From Sphingomonas sinipercae (GTDB taxonomy: Bacteria > Pseudomonadota > Alphaproteobacteria > Sphingomonadales > Sphingomonadaceae), in NCBI RefSeq assembly GCF_011302055.1, contig NZ_CP049871.1, positions 640,501 through 704,500 of the forward strand: a stretch of 64,000 bases of DNA, read 5' to 3'. This document shows, one piece after another, positions 25,338 through 35,193 of this stretch. The notes beneath the pieces are model-generated. The model did no database searches. It saw only the letters and a program-made list of their open reading frames with translations, and was not told the origin of the DNA. Position numbers and translations under genes: made by a program. Positions within the stretch are counted from its first letter, which is position 1, and each line of letters opens with the position of its first letter.

Positions 25338-25820
25338 ATGATCCCGCTCCCGACCTCCGAAACCGCCGTCAGCGAAGTCGCCGAGATCATCCAGTCGGTG
25401 CTGGCCCCGGTTTTCCTGCTGGCCGGCATTGGCGCCTTCCTAAACGTCTGCACGGGGCGGCTGTCGCGAATCGTCGATCGCACCCGCGACGTAGAGCCGC
25501 GCTTGCTCGCCAGCCGGGGGACCGAGCACGACCGGCTGCTCGACGAACTGGGCGTGCTCGACCGGCGGATCGTCCTGGTCACACGGGCGATCTGGCTGGC
25601 GGTGCTTGCCGCGGTGCTAATCTGCGTCGTGGTCGTCCTGCTGTTCGCCGGCACGCTGATCAGCGGGCATTTCGGCACCGCCATCGCAATGATCTTCATC
25701 GTCTGCATGGTCGCGCTCGGACTGGCGTTCGCGGTGTTCCTCGTCGAAACGCGGCTCGGCGCCCGCGCCGTGCGCGTCCGCAACGCCCTTCTCGAGCATG
25801 AGGCCGAGGAGCAGTCCTAG
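25338..25820 (+). CDS. DUF2721 family membrane protein
   Basis: 160 aa with helices at residues about 18-35, 71-97 and 104-127. The conserved start [23 protein letters not shown] and the [11 protein letters not shown] segment are typical of DUF2721, a family of unknown function. It follows the UPF0126 gene by 10 bp and precedes glpX by about 60 bp, so an operon is likely. Confidence 0.9.
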   Translation: MIPLPTSETAVSEVAEIIQSVLAPVFLLAGIGAFLNVCTGRLSRIVDRTRDVEPRLLASRGTEHDRLLDELGVLDRRIVLVTRAIWLAVLAAVLICVVVVLLFAGTLISGHFGTAIAMIFIVCMVALGLAFAVFLVETRLGARAVRVRNALLEHEAEEQS

Positions 25821-25883
25821 GCTGCTCGACAGCGCGCCGGGACGCCCCTATCCCGCCTCGCACAAACAGGAGTTCTTGCCCGC

Positions 25884-26876
25884 ATGCCTGCCGTCGAAAG
25901 TTCGTCAACGCTGGACCGCGTACTGGTCCTGGAAATGGTCCGAGTCACCGAAGCGGCGGCAATCGCCGCTTCGAAGTGGGTCGGGCGGGGCGACAACGAT
26001 GCGGCCGACGATGCCGCGGTCGAGGCGATGCGTACCGAGCTCAACAAGCTGCCGATGGACGGGACGGTCGTCATCGGCGAGGGCGAGCGCGACGAAGCGC
26101 CGATGCTTTATATCGGCGAAAAGGTCGGCTCGGCGCAGGGCAGCGGCCCGAAGATCGACATCGCCCTCGACCCGTTGGAAGGCACGACGCTGACCGCGAC
26201 CGCGGGGCCGAATGCTCTTGCGGTGCTGGCGATCGCGGAAAGCGGCTGCCTGCTCAACGCGCCCGACACCTACATGCAGAAGATCGCGATTGGCCCGGGC
26301 TACGACGAAGGGACCATCGACCTCAACCGCTCGCCGGCGGACAACGTCCGCGCGCTGGCGCAAGCGAAGGGCGTCGAGCCGAGCGAAATCATCGCCTGCG
26401 TGCTCGACCGGCCGCGCCACCAGCAGATCATCGACGAGCTGCGCGGCCTGGGTTGCGGAATCACCCTCATTCCCGACGGCGACGTTGCCGGGGTGATTGC
26501 GACCGCAGACCCCGATACCGGCATCGACATCTACATGGGCTCGGGCGGCGCTCCGGAAGGCGTGCTGGCCGCTGCGGCGCTGCGCTGCGTCGGCGGACAG
26601 ATCCAGGGCAAATTGCTGTTTCGCAACGACGACGAGGTCGCCCGCGCCCGCCGCTGGGGCATCGACGACCTCGACCGCGTCTATTCGATCCAGGACTTGG
26701 CGAAGGGCGACTGCATCTTCGCCGCGACCGGGGTCACCGACGGATCGCTGCTCAAGGGCGTCCACCGGCGCAAGGGCTGCTTCACGACCGAAAGCATCGT
26801 CATGCGGGCAAGCTCCGGAACCGTGCGCCGGGTCGCCACCGAACATTATAAGCTTGGCAGCCTGCGCTCGCTCTAG
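25884..26876 (+). CDS. glpX: Class II fructose-1,6-bisphosphatase GlpX
   Basis: 330 aa. It hydrolyses fructose 1,6-bisphosphate in gluconeogenesis, with Mn or Mg. Key segments are [29 protein letters not shown] (metal-binding Asp and Glu), [14 protein letters not shown], and [18 protein letters not shown] lies 11 bases before the ATG at 25884, a slightly long spacing. Located between DUF2721 and two PH-domain genes; direction suggests possible read-through from upstream. Confidence 0.96.
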   Translation: MPAVESSSTLDRVLVLEMVRVTEAAAIAASKWVGRGDNDAADDAAVEAMRTELNKLPMDGTVVIGEGERDEAPMLYIGEKVGSAQGSGPKIDIALDPLEGTTLTATAGPNALAVLAIAESGCLLNAPDTYMQKIAIGPGYDEGTIDLNRSPADNVRALAQAKGVEPSEIIACVLDRPRHQQIIDELRGLGCGITLIPDGDVAGVIATADPDTGIDIYMGSGGAPEGVLAAAALRCVGGQIQGKLLFRNDDEVARARRWGIDDLDRVYSIQDLAKGDCIFAATGVTDGSLLKGVHRRKGCFTTESIVMRASSGTVRRVATEHYKLGSLRSL

Positions 26877-26908
26877 ACCCGGCCATAGTCGCGGCTAAGG
26901 TCAGCGCG

Positions 26909-27412
26909 GTGGGGGATTCCGAACCTGAACAGGGCGCTCTGGCGCCGGATGCGCTGCAGCCGGTAGAGCCGGGGTATCGCAACGTCCTTCGTGCCCGCGC
27001 TGCGGTCCGTTGGCTGGTCTTGACCGTCCTTGCGGTGGCGCTCGACCGGCTGTTGCTCAAGGAAACAGGTGCGTACGGGATCCTCAGCGTGCTCGTGCCG
27101 CTGTCCGGCACCCTGTTCGTGCTGGTAAGCCCGCCGCGAGCCTTCCGCCGGCTCGGCTATGCGCTCGACGAGACCTTGCTTCGCGTTGCGCGTGGCTGGC
27201 TCTTCCACACCGACACGGTGGTGCCGCTGGTCAGGGTCCAGCATCTGGACGTGACCCGCGGGCCGCTGGACAAGGCGTTCGGGACCGCTTCGCTGGTCGT
27301 CCACACTGCTGGCACGCATAACAGCATCGTCACCCTGCCCGGGCTTTCGCCCGACCGCGCGGCCGAGATCCGCGACATCATCCGCGAGCATGTCCGAACC
27401 GATTTCGCCTGA
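26909..27412 (+). CDS. Bacterial PH domain membrane protein (YdbS-like)
   Basis: 167 aa from a GTG at 26909. Two membrane helices at residues about 31-50 and 55-72 are followed by a bPH_2 (DUF304) domain, residues about 85-165 with GWLFHTDTVVPLVRVQHLDVTRGPL, the typical pattern. YdbS and YdbT homologs occur as adjacent pairs; the function in B. subtilis involves amylocyclicin resistance. Its end overlaps the start of the next gene by 23 bp. Confidence 0.87.
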   Translation: MGDSEPEQGALAPDALQPVEPGYRNVLRARAAVRWLVLTVLAVALDRLLLKETGAYGILSVLVPLSGTLFVLVSPPRAFRRLGYALDETLLRVARGWLFHTDTVVPLVRVQHLDVTRGPLDKAFGTASLVVHTAGTHNSIVTLPGLSPDRAAEIRDIIREHVRTDFA

Positions 27413-28934
27413 TATCGGGCCGGTCGAGCGGCTGCATCCGTTCTTCCTGCTGGCCGGGCTTGGCGGAAGCCTGCGCCAGGTCGCGGGCGCCTACGCGCTG
27501 CTCGGTTACCTCGTCATTGCCGGGCGCTTCGGCACTGCCATCCTGCTCGCGCTGGCGCTGCTGGTGATGGGCGTCGTCGGCGGCATCATCTACTGGCGCC
27601 GGTTCCAGTTTCGGGTCGGCGCCAATGAAATCCGGATCAACAGCGGCATCTTCAGCCGCACCCAACGGTCGATCCCGTTCGACCGGGTCCAGGACGTCGA
27701 TATCACGCAGGGCTTTTTCGCCCGCTTGCTCGGCATTGCCGCGGTCCGGTTCGAAACGGGAGGCGCGTCGGGCGGCAAGGCGGACGAGGGCGTGCTCCAC
27801 GCTATCCCGCTGGCGCGCGCCGAGGCGATCCGGCTGCTGGTGCGCGGCCGGCCGCACCCCGTCGAACAGGGCGCCACGGTGCCCGCCGAGGCGGAGCGGT
27901 TGCCGGTTTATCGAATGGATTCCGCCCGCCTGGCGCTGTCCGGCCTGTTCAACTTCTCGCTTGCGATCTTCGCCGGCCTGGTCGGATTGACCCAGACGGC
28001 CGGCGACGTGCTCGGCTTCGATCCGCTCAGCAAGGCGTTCTGGGACAGCGTGCTGGCGCGCGGCAGCGGGCTTGGCGAAGCGCTGTCGACCCACCGCGTC
28101 GCGGCGATCGGCGCCGGACTGGTCGTGCTCCTGATCGCCGGCGTTGCGACGGGCGTGATCCGCACCGTGCTGCGGGACTTCGGCTTCACGCTGGAGCGGA
28201 CCGAAACCAGCTTTCGCCGCCGGCGCGGCCTCCTGACCAGGACGGACGTGAGCATACCGTTGCGACGAGTCCAGGCCGCGATCGTCGGTACCGGGCCGGT
28301 GCGCAGCCTGTTCGGCTGGCGCGAGCTCAAGTTGCAGAACCTGGCGCAGGATGAGGGGGCGGGCGACCATTCGGTCGCGCCCCTGGCGAGCGAGGCGGAA
28401 GTGGGCCGGATATTGGCCGGGCTGGGGTGGTCGCCATTGCCGTCGCAGGCGACCTGGAAGCGGGTGTCGTTGGCCTACGTGTGGACGTCCGCGATAGCGC
28501 TGTTGCCGCCGCTAATGCTGTGCACGGCGTTGATCGCACTGTTCAGCCTGGCGCCGCTGATGATGGACGGGGTCACCCGCGCGCTGGTGCAGCGCGAGTT
28601 CCAGTCGATGCTGATCGCGCTGGTCGCCATTTTCGGGGGGCTGCTTCTGATGATCGTCCTGCGCGCCTTCGCCTGGGCCCGCACGGGATATTTGCTGGAC
28701 GATGACCGCCTGTTGGTCCGGACCGGCTGGTGGCGGCGGCGGCTCCGAATCCTGCCGCTCGACAAGATCCAGAGCATCGACGTCAGCGACGGCCTGGTCC
28801 GGCGCTGGTTCGGCGTTGCCGACATGGCCTTGGGGGTCGCGGGCGGGCAGGGCTTTTCCGCCCACACCATTCCCGCACTGCCGCGGGAAGATGCGCGCAA
28901 GTTGCGGGAACAACTGCTATTCCGGGCCCGATGA
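27390..28934 (+). CDS. Bacterial PH domain membrane protein (YdbT-like)
   Basis: 514 aa. Two bPH_2 modules near the N-terminus and middle, and a third near the C-terminus: NSGIFSRTQRSIPFDRVQDVDITQG, FRRRRGLLTRTDVSIPLRRVQ, and GYLLDDDRLLVRTGWW with LPLDKIQSIDV. Four to six membrane helices separate them. The gene overlaps the preceding YdbS-like gene by 23 bp and its stop overlaps the recJ ATG (ATGA), so translation of recJ may depend on it. Confidence 0.87.
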   Translation: MSEPISPDIGPVERLHPFFLLAGLGGSLRQVAGAYALLGYLVIAGRFGTAILLALALLVMGVVGGIIYWRRFQFRVGANEIRINSGIFSRTQRSIPFDRVQDVDITQGFFARLLGIAAVRFETGGASGGKADEGVLHAIPLARAEAIRLLVRGRPHPVEQGATVPAEAERLPVYRMDSARLALSGLFNFSLAIFAGLVGLTQTAGDVLGFDPLSKAFWDSVLARGSGLGEALSTHRVAAIGAGLVVLLIAGVATGVIRTVLRDFGFTLERTETSFRRRRGLLTRTDVSIPLRRVQAAIVGTGPVRSLFGWRELKLQNLAQDEGAGDHSVAPLASEAEVGRILAGLGWSPLPSQATWKRVSLAYVWTSAIALLPPLMLCTALIALFSLAPLMMDGVTRALVQREFQSMLIALVAIFGGLLLMIVLRAFAWARTGYLLDDDRLLVRTGWWRRRLRILPLDKIQSIDVSDGLVRRWFGVADMALGVAGGQGFSAHTIPALPREDARKLREQLLFRAR

Positions 28935-30682
28935 CCTTCGCACTGAACATCGAAAAGTCCGTGTCGGGGCAAGCCTGGCGTTGGCGGCGGGCCAGCGATG
29001 GCGAGACCGCGATGGAGCAATTGGTCGACGAGTTGCTGCTCGCCCGCGGGGTGGCCAGCGAGGACCTCGCCCGGCATCGCGACCCGCGCATTCGCGATTT
29101 CCTGCCCGACCCGTCGGCCTTCCGCGACATGGACAAGGGCGCTCGCCGGGTCGCGGATGCGATCACGGCCGGCGAGACGGTTGCCATTTTCGGTGACTAC
29201 GATGTCGATGGGGCAACCAGCGCTGCGCTCCTGACCTTGCTGTTCAGAAGGCTCGGGATCGAGCCGATGGTCTACATCCCCGACCGGCTGATGGAGGGCT
29301 ACGGCCCGTCCGGCACGGCTTTGTGCGAGCTCAAGGCCCGCGGCGCGACCCTGGCGGTGACCGTCGACTGCGGCGCGCAGGCGTTCGAGGCGCTGGAAGC
29401 GGCCAAGGCAGCGCAACTGGACGTGATCGTCGTCGACCATCACCAATGCGCGACCCTGCTGCCGGTCGCTCACGCCGTCATCAACCCAAACCGCTTGGAC
29501 GAGGACGAAATCGGCGCCGCGCACGGCCATCTGGCGGCGGTCGGGATGGCGTTCCTGCTTGGTGTCGCGGTGGTGCGCGAGTTGCGCGCACGCGGCTATT
29601 TCGCCGAGCGCGAGGAGCCGAAGCTGATCGACCTGCTCGACCTCGTCGCGCTTGGGACGGTCGCGGACGTGGCCAAGCTGCGCGGGCTCAACCGCGCCTT
29701 CGTCACCCAAGGGCTCAAGGTCATGGGCGGCCGGCAAAACGTCGGGCTCGCGGCGCTCGCCGAAGCGGCGCGGCTGGTCAAGGCGCCCTCATGCCGGGAC
29801 CTGGGCTTCGCGCTTGGCCCCAGGATCAACGCCGGCGGCCGCGTCGGCAAATCCGACCTTGGCGTGCGCCTGCTGACCACAGCCGATCCCGAAGAAGCCC
29901 GGCAGATCGCCGGCGAGCTCGACCGCCTCAACGAGGAACGTCGGGCGATCGAGTTCCAGGTCTGCGAGGAAGCGGAGCTAAAGGCCAGGGATCAAGGCGA
30001 CGCCCCGGTGATCACGGTCATGGGCGCCGGATGGCACCCGGGCGTGATCGGGATCGTCGCCGGCCGGCTCAAGGAGCGGTTCGGAAGGCCCGCAATCGTT
30101 ATTGCGGAGGGCGAGGACGGCACCGGCAAGGGCTCCGGCCGGTCGATCTCCGGCGTGGACCTTGGCGCAGCGGTGCTGGCCGCAAAGGACAGCGGGTTGC
30201 TGGTCGCCGGCGGGGGGCACGCCATGGCGGCTGGGCTGACCTTACCGGCAGGCGGCCTGGAGGCATTTCGCTCCTTCATCAACGAACGGCTGGCGGGCGA
30301 CATCGAAAGCGCGATCGGATCGCGGGCGTTGCTGCTCGACACCTTGCTTGCGCCGGGCGGGATCGTGGGCGAACTGTGCGACGCGCTCGACGCCGGCGGC
30401 CCGTACGGGGCGGGTTGGCCCTCGCCGCGCGTGGCCGCGGGACCGTGCCGGCTTTTGAACACGGGCATTGTCGGCGACGGCCATGTCCGTGGGCTGGCCT
30501 GCGGCGACGATGGTAAGACGTTCAAGTGGATCGCCTTTCGCAGCGGCACGACCGCGCTTGGCCAGGCGCTGCTCGCTTCGGCGCCCGATACGCGCTGGTG
30601 GCTGGCCGGAAGCATCAAGCGCGACGAGTGGAACGGCGGCAATGCGGCCGAGATGCATGTCGATGACGCCGCTGCTGCTTGA
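28931..30682 (+). CDS. recJ: Single-stranded-DNA-specific exonuclease RecJ
   Basis: 583 aa. It degrades ssDNA 5' to 3' in the RecFOR and mismatch repair pathways. The DHH phosphoesterase motifs are FGDYDVDGATSAALL, VDCGAQA, VVDHHQ (motif III DHH), and the DHHA1 motif GGGHAMAAGLTLP. A C-terminal OB-like part follows. The ATG at 28931 overlaps the stop of the PH-domain gene. A tRNA-Glu gene follows 40 bp after the stop. Confidence 0.95.
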   Translation: MTFALNIEKSVSGQAWRWRRASDGETAMEQLVDELLLARGVASEDLARHRDPRIRDFLPDPSAFRDMDKGARRVADAITAGETVAIFGDYDVDGATSAALLTLLFRRLGIEPMVYIPDRLMEGYGPSGTALCELKARGATLAVTVDCGAQAFEALEAAKAAQLDVIVVDHHQCATLLPVAHAVINPNRLDEDEIGAAHGHLAAVGMAFLLGVAVVRELRARGYFAEREEPKLIDLLDLVALGTVADVAKLRGLNRAFVTQGLKVMGGRQNVGLAALAEAARLVKAPSCRDLGFALGPRINAGGRVGKSDLGVRLLTTADPEEARQIAGELDRLNEERRAIEFQVCEEAELKARDQGDAPVITVMGAGWHPGVIGIVAGRLKERFGRPAIVIAEGEDGTGKGSGRSISGVDLGAAVLAAKDSGLLVAGGGHAMAAGLTLPAGGLEAFRSFINERLAGDIESAIGSRALLLDTLLAPGGIVGELCDALDAGGPYGAGWPSPRVAAGPCRLLNTGIVGDGHVRGLACGDDGKTFKWIAFRSGTTALGQALLASAPDTRWWLAGSIKRDEWNGGNAAEMHVDDAAAA

Positions 30683-30722
30683 CCCTTGGGAGCGGCTCGC
30701 CTAACCGGCTCCCCGCCTTACC

Positions 30723-30797
30723 GGCCCCTTCGTCTAGCGGTTAGGACGCGGCCCTTTCACGGCTGAAACACGGGTTCGATTCCCGTAGGGGTCACCA
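30723..30797 (+). tRNA. tRNA-Glu (anticodon UUC)
   Basis: 75 nt including an encoded CCA. The acceptor stem GGCCCCT pairs with AGGGGTC, the D-arm is TCTAGCGGTTAGGA, the T-arm is CGGGTTCGATTCCCG. The anticodon stem CGGCC/GGCTG encloses the loop CTTTCAC, giving the anticodon TTC. It follows recJ. A second, similar tRNA-Glu gene (anticodon CTC) is at 57938-58013. Confidence 0.96.
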
Positions 30798-30846
30798 AGG
30801 CGCAGGATGTCCGGCGCACATTTCCGGATATTGGTGACAGGCCTTT

Positions 30847-31941
30847 TCAGGCGCCGCGGCGGAAACTGCTTGCGGCCAGCCGGCGAACCAGCGGCGACAG
30901 GCCGCGGTGACTTGCCACATGATAGCTCGACCCGCCGTCAAGGTGCTTGCACAAGCGCCGATGCGCCTCGCCCAGCGCGTGGTAGGGCAAGCCTGGAAGC
31001 AGATGGTGAAGCGCGTGATAACGCAGCCCGACCGGCGCCCACAGCGCCGGAAGCGTGGCCGGCGGCGGCACGTTGACGCTGTCCAGATATTGCGCGGTCA
31101 CGCTCATCGGCTCGCCGTCATTCTCCCAAAGGTGAGCGACGAGGGTGCGCACCTGGTTCAGGAACATGACGCCCGATGCGATGCCCAGCCCAACGATGAA
31201 ATCGCGCAGCGGCACCGCGCCGGTGACCGCGATCGCAATCAACGCGATCGCCCAAAGGCTCGCCGCAGTTTCCTGCCAGAGCCACTGGCGGCGGAAGTCG
31301 CCTTCGGGCCGCGACCGGCGGAACTGCGGATTGATCTGCAGGCCGGAATAGCGGCCGACCACGAGGGTGCGCAGCCTGGGGCTCAGCAGCGACAGCGGCG
31401 CGAGGATCGCGAAGCGCACCAGCATCGCCACTGGAGCAAGCACCGCCGCAACTAGGAAGATCGGCAAGGTCCAGGGCTTCATCAGCGCGAGGGGCAGATA
31501 TTCCGGGTCGTTGGCCGTCCCGTAATAGCGCTTGGCGTGATGCTGGTTGTGAACCCCTTCGTAGAGGAAGGACGGGACGAGCAAGGGCACGCCGATCAGC
31601 AGGTTCCAGGCCAGCCGGAAGCCGGGGACCGCCCCGCTTTTGATGTGGGTGAGCTCGTGAATGAAGCTGCCGGCACGATACAGCGCCAGGACGGCGATGA
31701 CGGCGCTGGCAAAGGCAAGGCCGGGAGGCGCGAGCATGACCGCCCCGGCGAAGGCCGCATAGCCGACCAGCGCCGATCCGATGAGGTCGGTCCAATAGAT
31801 CGCCGCGCTCGGCTGGTTGAGCTCGCGCGTCAGGTCTGCCGCCGCCTTCAGCATCGACTTGTCGTCGGCCGGGCGCGCACGCGGCTTCACCGGCGAATCG
31901 GTGATGACGCTCTCGCGCCGAATGTCGGTCATGATGGTCAT
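30847..31941 (-). CDS. Membrane fatty acid desaturase family protein
   Basis: 364 aa with about four to six helices. Histidine boxes for the di-iron site are HELTH, HNQHH, and late HALHH. A fatty acid desaturase inserts a double bond into an acyl chain using oxygen and an electron donor; the substrate and position are unknown. The start at 31941 is taken over the next ATG nine bases downstream, since no ribosome binding site clearly decides between them. Divergent from the GNAT-like gene at 32038. Together with the fatty acid hydroxylase-family protein at 33208 it hints at membrane lipid tailoring. Confidence 0.87.
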   Translation of the reverse strand: MTIMTDIRRESVITDSPVKPRARPADDKSMLKAAADLTRELNQPSAAIYWTDLIGSALVGYAAFAGAVMLAPPGLAFASAVIAVLALYRAGSFIHELTHIKSGAVPGFRLAWNLLIGVPLLVPSFLYEGVHNQHHAKRYYGTANDPEYLPLALMKPWTLPIFLVAAVLAPVAMLVRFAILAPLSLLSPRLRTLVVGRYSGLQINPQFRRSRPEGDFRRQWLWQETAASLWAIALIAIAVTGAVPLRDFIVGLGIASGVMFLNQVRTLVAHLWENDGEPMSVTAQYLDSVNVPPPATLPALWAPVGLRYHALHHLLPGLPYHALGEAHRRLCKHLDGGSSYHVASHRGLSPLVRRLAASSFRRGA

Positions 31942-32037
31942 AGGATTGGTCCGGCTTTGCCGATTGCCATGAGATAGTGGCGCGAACGTGGCGCTACAAC
32001 AGCGCCGCTGGCGCGACCGGGTGCCCGACGCTACGCA

Positions 32038-33186
32038 ATGGCCATGACCAATAGCACGCTGACCATCCGCCCCGTGGAGGGCAAGGCAGACCGCAAGGCC
32101 TTCGTCGATTTCGCCTGGGAGGCGTATCGGGGCGACCCGGCCTGGGTGCCGCCGCTGAAGGACGAAGTGCACGGGCTGATCACGCCGGGGAAGAACCCGT
32201 GGTTCGAACATGCCAAGGCGCAATTCTGGCTTGCCGAGCGCGGCGGCAAGACGGTCGGCCGGGTCAGCGCGCAGGTGGATGAGCTGGTGCAGGCCCACAT
32301 GGGGCAGGGCATCGGCAATTTCGGCATGTTCGAAGCGCTCGACGGTGAAGCGGCCGCGGCTTTGATCGCCACTGCCGAGGACTGGCTGCGCCAGCAGGGG
32401 ATGACCCGGGTCCTGGGGCCGATCAGCCTGTCGATCTGGGATGAGCCGGGGCTTGAGGTGCAGGGCTTCGAAGAAGCGCCGACCGCGATGATGGGCCATC
32501 ACCGGCCCGAATATCGCGGCTGGATCGAGGCCGCGGGCTACGCCAAGGCCAAGGACCTGCTCACCTACGAAGTCGATATCGCCAACTGGAGCGATCCGAA
32601 GATCGATCGGCTGATCCAGGCCGGGGAGCGCAACCCGCGCATTCGCATTCGCACCGTCGACAAGAGCCGCTTCAACGAGGAAGCGCGGCTGATCCTCAAC
32701 CTGCTCAACGACGCCTGGTCCGACAATTGGGGCTATGTCCCACTGACGGAGGCGGAGATCGCCTATGCCGGCAAGAAGCTGAAGCCGATCATCTACGAAG
32801 AGCTGGTGCGCATCGCCGAAGTCGACGGAGAGCCCGTCGCCTTCATGATCACCATTCCCGACATCAACGAACTGATCCGCGACCTTGACGGCAAGCTGTT
32901 CCCGTTCGGCTTCATCAAGCTGCTGTGGCGGCTGCGCAAGCCGCGGACAAAGCGGGCGCGGGTGCCGCTGATGGGCGTCGCCAAGAAGCTGCACGGCACC
33001 CGGATGGCGACGATGCTGGCCTTCATGCTGATCGAATTCATCCGCCGTGACTGCGTCGGCAAGTTCGGCATCGGCACCGGCGAGTTCGGCTGGATCCTTG
33101 AAGACAATAAGGGAATGCTGTCGATCGCGGAGCTACCTGGCGCGTTCGTCAACCACGTCTATCGGATCTACGAAAAGACCCTTTGA
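32038..33186 (+). CDS. GNAT-like acyltransferase of unknown substrate
   Basis: 382 aa. The start TIRPVEGKADRKAFVDFAWEAY is typical of a long GNAT-related family with members near lipid genes (YghO-like). The middle has FWLAERGGKTVGRVSAQVDE and GIGNFGMFEAL; the C-terminal half repeats a GNAT-like pattern with EPVAFMITIPDINE and GVAKKLHGTRMA. No membrane segment is visible. The substrate is not known. It lies between a desaturase and a fatty acid hydroxylase-family gene, so a lipid or fatty acyl role is possible but inferred. Confidence 0.8.
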   Translation: MAMTNSTLTIRPVEGKADRKAFVDFAWEAYRGDPAWVPPLKDEVHGLITPGKNPWFEHAKAQFWLAERGGKTVGRVSAQVDELVQAHMGQGIGNFGMFEALDGEAAAALIATAEDWLRQQGMTRVLGPISLSIWDEPGLEVQGFEEAPTAMMGHHRPEYRGWIEAAGYAKAKDLLTYEVDIANWSDPKIDRLIQAGERNPRIRIRTVDKSRFNEEARLILNLLNDAWSDNWGYVPLTEAEIAYAGKKLKPIIYEELVRIAEVDGEPVAFMITIPDINELIRDLDGKLFPFGFIKLLWRLRKPRTKRARVPLMGVAKKLHGTRMATMLAFMLIEFIRRDCVGKFGIGTGEFGWILEDNKGMLSIAELPGAFVNHVYRIYEKTL

Positions 33187-33207
33187 TCGCCTGGTCCGCG
33201 TGACTGG

Positions 33208-33927
33208 TCAGGAAATTCTTCGGAAGGCGAGCATCTCCGCGACCTGATGCGTCGATCCGTCGTGGAAGCCATTGCGACCCTCCCATGTCCGGGGATTGCG
33301 GAAGGTGCCGAAGATCATGTCCGGAAGCGGGATATCGCCGTAATTATAAGCGTGAACTCCGCGTTCGTGATGAATCAGGTGGCTTTCCGGGCGCTGAAGG
33401 AAATAGCCGACCCAGTGCGGGGTACGGATATTGGTGTGCTGGAACATTCCCGGCAACGTCGCGACGACCCCGACGATCAGCGCGGCCTCCGCGCTTAAGC
33501 CGAATATCCAGACCAGGCAGAGCGACCCTAAAAATGCCCAGCCGACCATGTCGACCGGGTGGAAATAATAGGCGCCCCAGATGTCCGGACGCTCGGCTGA
33601 ATGATGCATCTGATGCGTGAAGCGCCAAAGCGGATCGATCTGATGCATGGCGCGGTGCCAGAAATAGATGGCGAATTCGAGGATCAGGAACCCAGTCACG
33701 ATCTGTAGCCAGAGCGGGAGAGCGCTTCCGTCGAACAGCTGGTGGGAGCCGAGAAAGCTATCCCACATGAACGGCGCGTAAGTCGCGATCGCGAAATAGA
33801 GAATGAAGGACGCGATCCCCATCGCCCGCCAATAGCGAACTTCCACGAAGGCGGTGCGCTTCCCAATATGATCGGCCACCGCGAAGACGATGAAACAGCC
33901 AAGGATGATGTAGAGGAAGGTCGTCAT
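33208..33927 (-). CDS. Sterol desaturase/fatty acid hydroxylase family protein
   Basis: 239 aa with four membrane helices. The histidine motifs for a di-iron site are HRAMH, HQMHHS, and HLIHHERGVHAYNYGD near the C-terminus. The family includes carotenoid, sphingolipid and sterol hydroxylases. Sphingolipid hydroxylation would fit a sphingomonad, but the substrate is not shown by the sequence. The stop is 22 bp from that of the convergent GNAT-like gene. Confidence 0.88.
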   Translation of the reverse strand: MTTFLYIILGCFIVFAVADHIGKRTAFVEVRYWRAMGIASFILYFAIATYAPFMWDSFLGSHQLFDGSALPLWLQIVTGFLILEFAIYFWHRAMHQIDPLWRFTHQMHHSAERPDIWGAYYFHPVDMVGWAFLGSLCLVWIFGLSAEAALIVGVVATLPGMFQHTNIRTPHWVGYFLQRPESHLIHHERGVHAYNYGDIPLPDMIFGTFRNPRTWEGRNGFHDGSTHQVAEMLAFRRIS

Positions 33928-34018
33928 CGGTTCGCCCCCGCAAACTTCCGGGCGAAGATATCAGAGAGCTCGAGCAACTCCAATTGCCGCGGCCATGACG
34001 CCGCGCAGGTTGGCTGGG

Positions 34019-34792
34019 TTAGGCCAGCTCGATCCAGGTCGGGGCGTGATCGGAGGCTTTCTCTTCGCCGCGCGCCCAGCGATCCACTCCGGCGCCGCGC
34101 AGACGGTCGGCGGCTTCGGGGGAGCAGAGCAAATGGTCCAGCCGGAAGCCAAGGTCGCGCTGCCAGCAGCCAGCCGTATAATCCCAGAAGGTATAGAGCT
34201 TCGGATCCTCGGGGTGGAAAGCGCGCAACGCGTCGGTCCAGCCGCCGTTGGCCAATCGCCGCCACTGATCGCGCGTGGCGGGTTGGGTCACTGCGTCATG
34301 GGCGGTGGCGCCGATCGAAAAGACGTCGCGGTCCTCGGGCACGACGTTCCAGTCGCCGGCGAGGACGACCGGGCGTTCCTCGCGCAAGAGCGTATCCGAA
34401 TGCTCGCGCAGGCGCTCCATCCAGCGGATCTTGTAATCGAACTTCTCGGTCCCGACGGGATTGCCGTTGGGCAGGTAGATCGAAGCGACGATCAGTCCCG
34501 CGACCTCCGCCTCGATGTAGCGGCTGTGGGTGTCGTCGGGATCGCCCGGCAGGCCTTCGCGGCGCAGCTGCGGCTGCTCCCCGCGCGCGAGGATGGCAAC
34601 CCCGTTGAAGCCCTTCTGTCCGTGCCAGACGCCTTGGTAACCGAGCGCTTCGACATCGGCGGTGGGCAGTAATTCGGTCGCGCACTTCAATTCCTGAAGG
34701 CAGACGATGTCCGGGCGCTCGCGCTCAAGCCATTCGAGGAAACGCGGCAGTCGGGCGCGAATGCCGTTGAGGTTGTAGGTGGTCAGCTTCAT
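34019..34792 (-). CDS. xth: Exodeoxyribonuclease III-like AP endonuclease (copy 1)
   Basis: 257 aa. The endonuclease/exonuclease/phosphatase fold is complete: TYNLNGIRARL, IVCLQELK with the metal Glu, SIYLPNGNP, VLAGDWNVVPEDRDV with Asp and Asn, and SDHAPTWIEL at the end. It cleaves at abasic sites in base excision repair. A second family member lies at 46269-47057 and is clearly different in sequence, so the two are old paralogs. An intervening gap of 91 bp separates it from the fatty acid hydroxylase gene. Confidence 0.94.
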   Translation of the reverse strand: MKLTTYNLNGIRARLPRFLEWLERERPDIVCLQELKCATELLPTADVEALGYQGVWHGQKGFNGVAILARGEQPQLRREGLPGDPDDTHSRYIEAEVAGLIVASIYLPNGNPVGTEKFDYKIRWMERLREHSDTLLREERPVVLAGDWNVVPEDRDVFSIGATAHDAVTQPATRDQWRRLANGGWTDALRAFHPEDPKLYTFWDYTAGCWQRDLGFRLDHLLCSPEAADRLRGAGVDRWARGEEKASDHAPTWIELA

Positions 34793-34816
34793 GCCGCCAG
34801 CCCTAACGCGTGACGG

Positions 34817-35149
34817 CTAGACCGAGAAGCTGCTTCCGCAGCCGCAGCCCGAAGCTGCGTTCGGATTGGTGACCTTGAAGGCCGCGCCGCCCAGGTCCTC
34901 GACGAAATCAACCGCCGAGCCGCGCACCAGGTCAAGGCTGATCGGGTCGACCAGCAGCTTCACGCCGCCAGTTTCCGCCACCGTATCGTCACGGTCCGGC
35001 GCATCGGCGAGACCGAATTTGTAAGTGAAGCCGGCGCATCCGCCGCCGTCGACGGACAAGCGCAGGATCGCGGCCTTGCTCTGGCGCTCGGCAATCGCAG
35101 CCACGCGCCTGGCGGCGCTGTCGGTAAGGATGATGTCAGGTTCGGTCAC
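34817..35149 (-). CDS. erpA: Iron-sulfur cluster insertion protein, HesB/ErpA type
   Basis: 110 aa. The three conserved Cys are C38 (VDGGGCAGF) and the pair C102/C104 in SGCGCGSSFS at the end. Such A-type carriers receive Fe-S clusters from the scaffold and pass them to apoproteins. ErpA is most likely, but SufA/IscA cannot be fully excluded by sequence reading alone. It ends 24 bp before xth (copy 1) on the same strand. Confidence 0.92.
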   Translation of the reverse strand: MTEPDIILTDSAARRVAAIAERQSKAAILRLSVDGGGCAGFTYKFGLADAPDRDDTVAETGGVKLLVDPISLDLVRGSAVDFVEDLGGAAFKVTNPNAASGCGCGSSFSV

Positions 35150-35193
35150 TGGGCCGAGATAGGAAGCTGCCGGCCCGGCAGCAAGCGAGCGCT

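Noticed and set aside
31942..32994. Long upstream extension of the desaturase frame
   Set aside because: It is antisense to the GNAT-like gene, has no desaturase features, and the internal ATG begins the conserved part.
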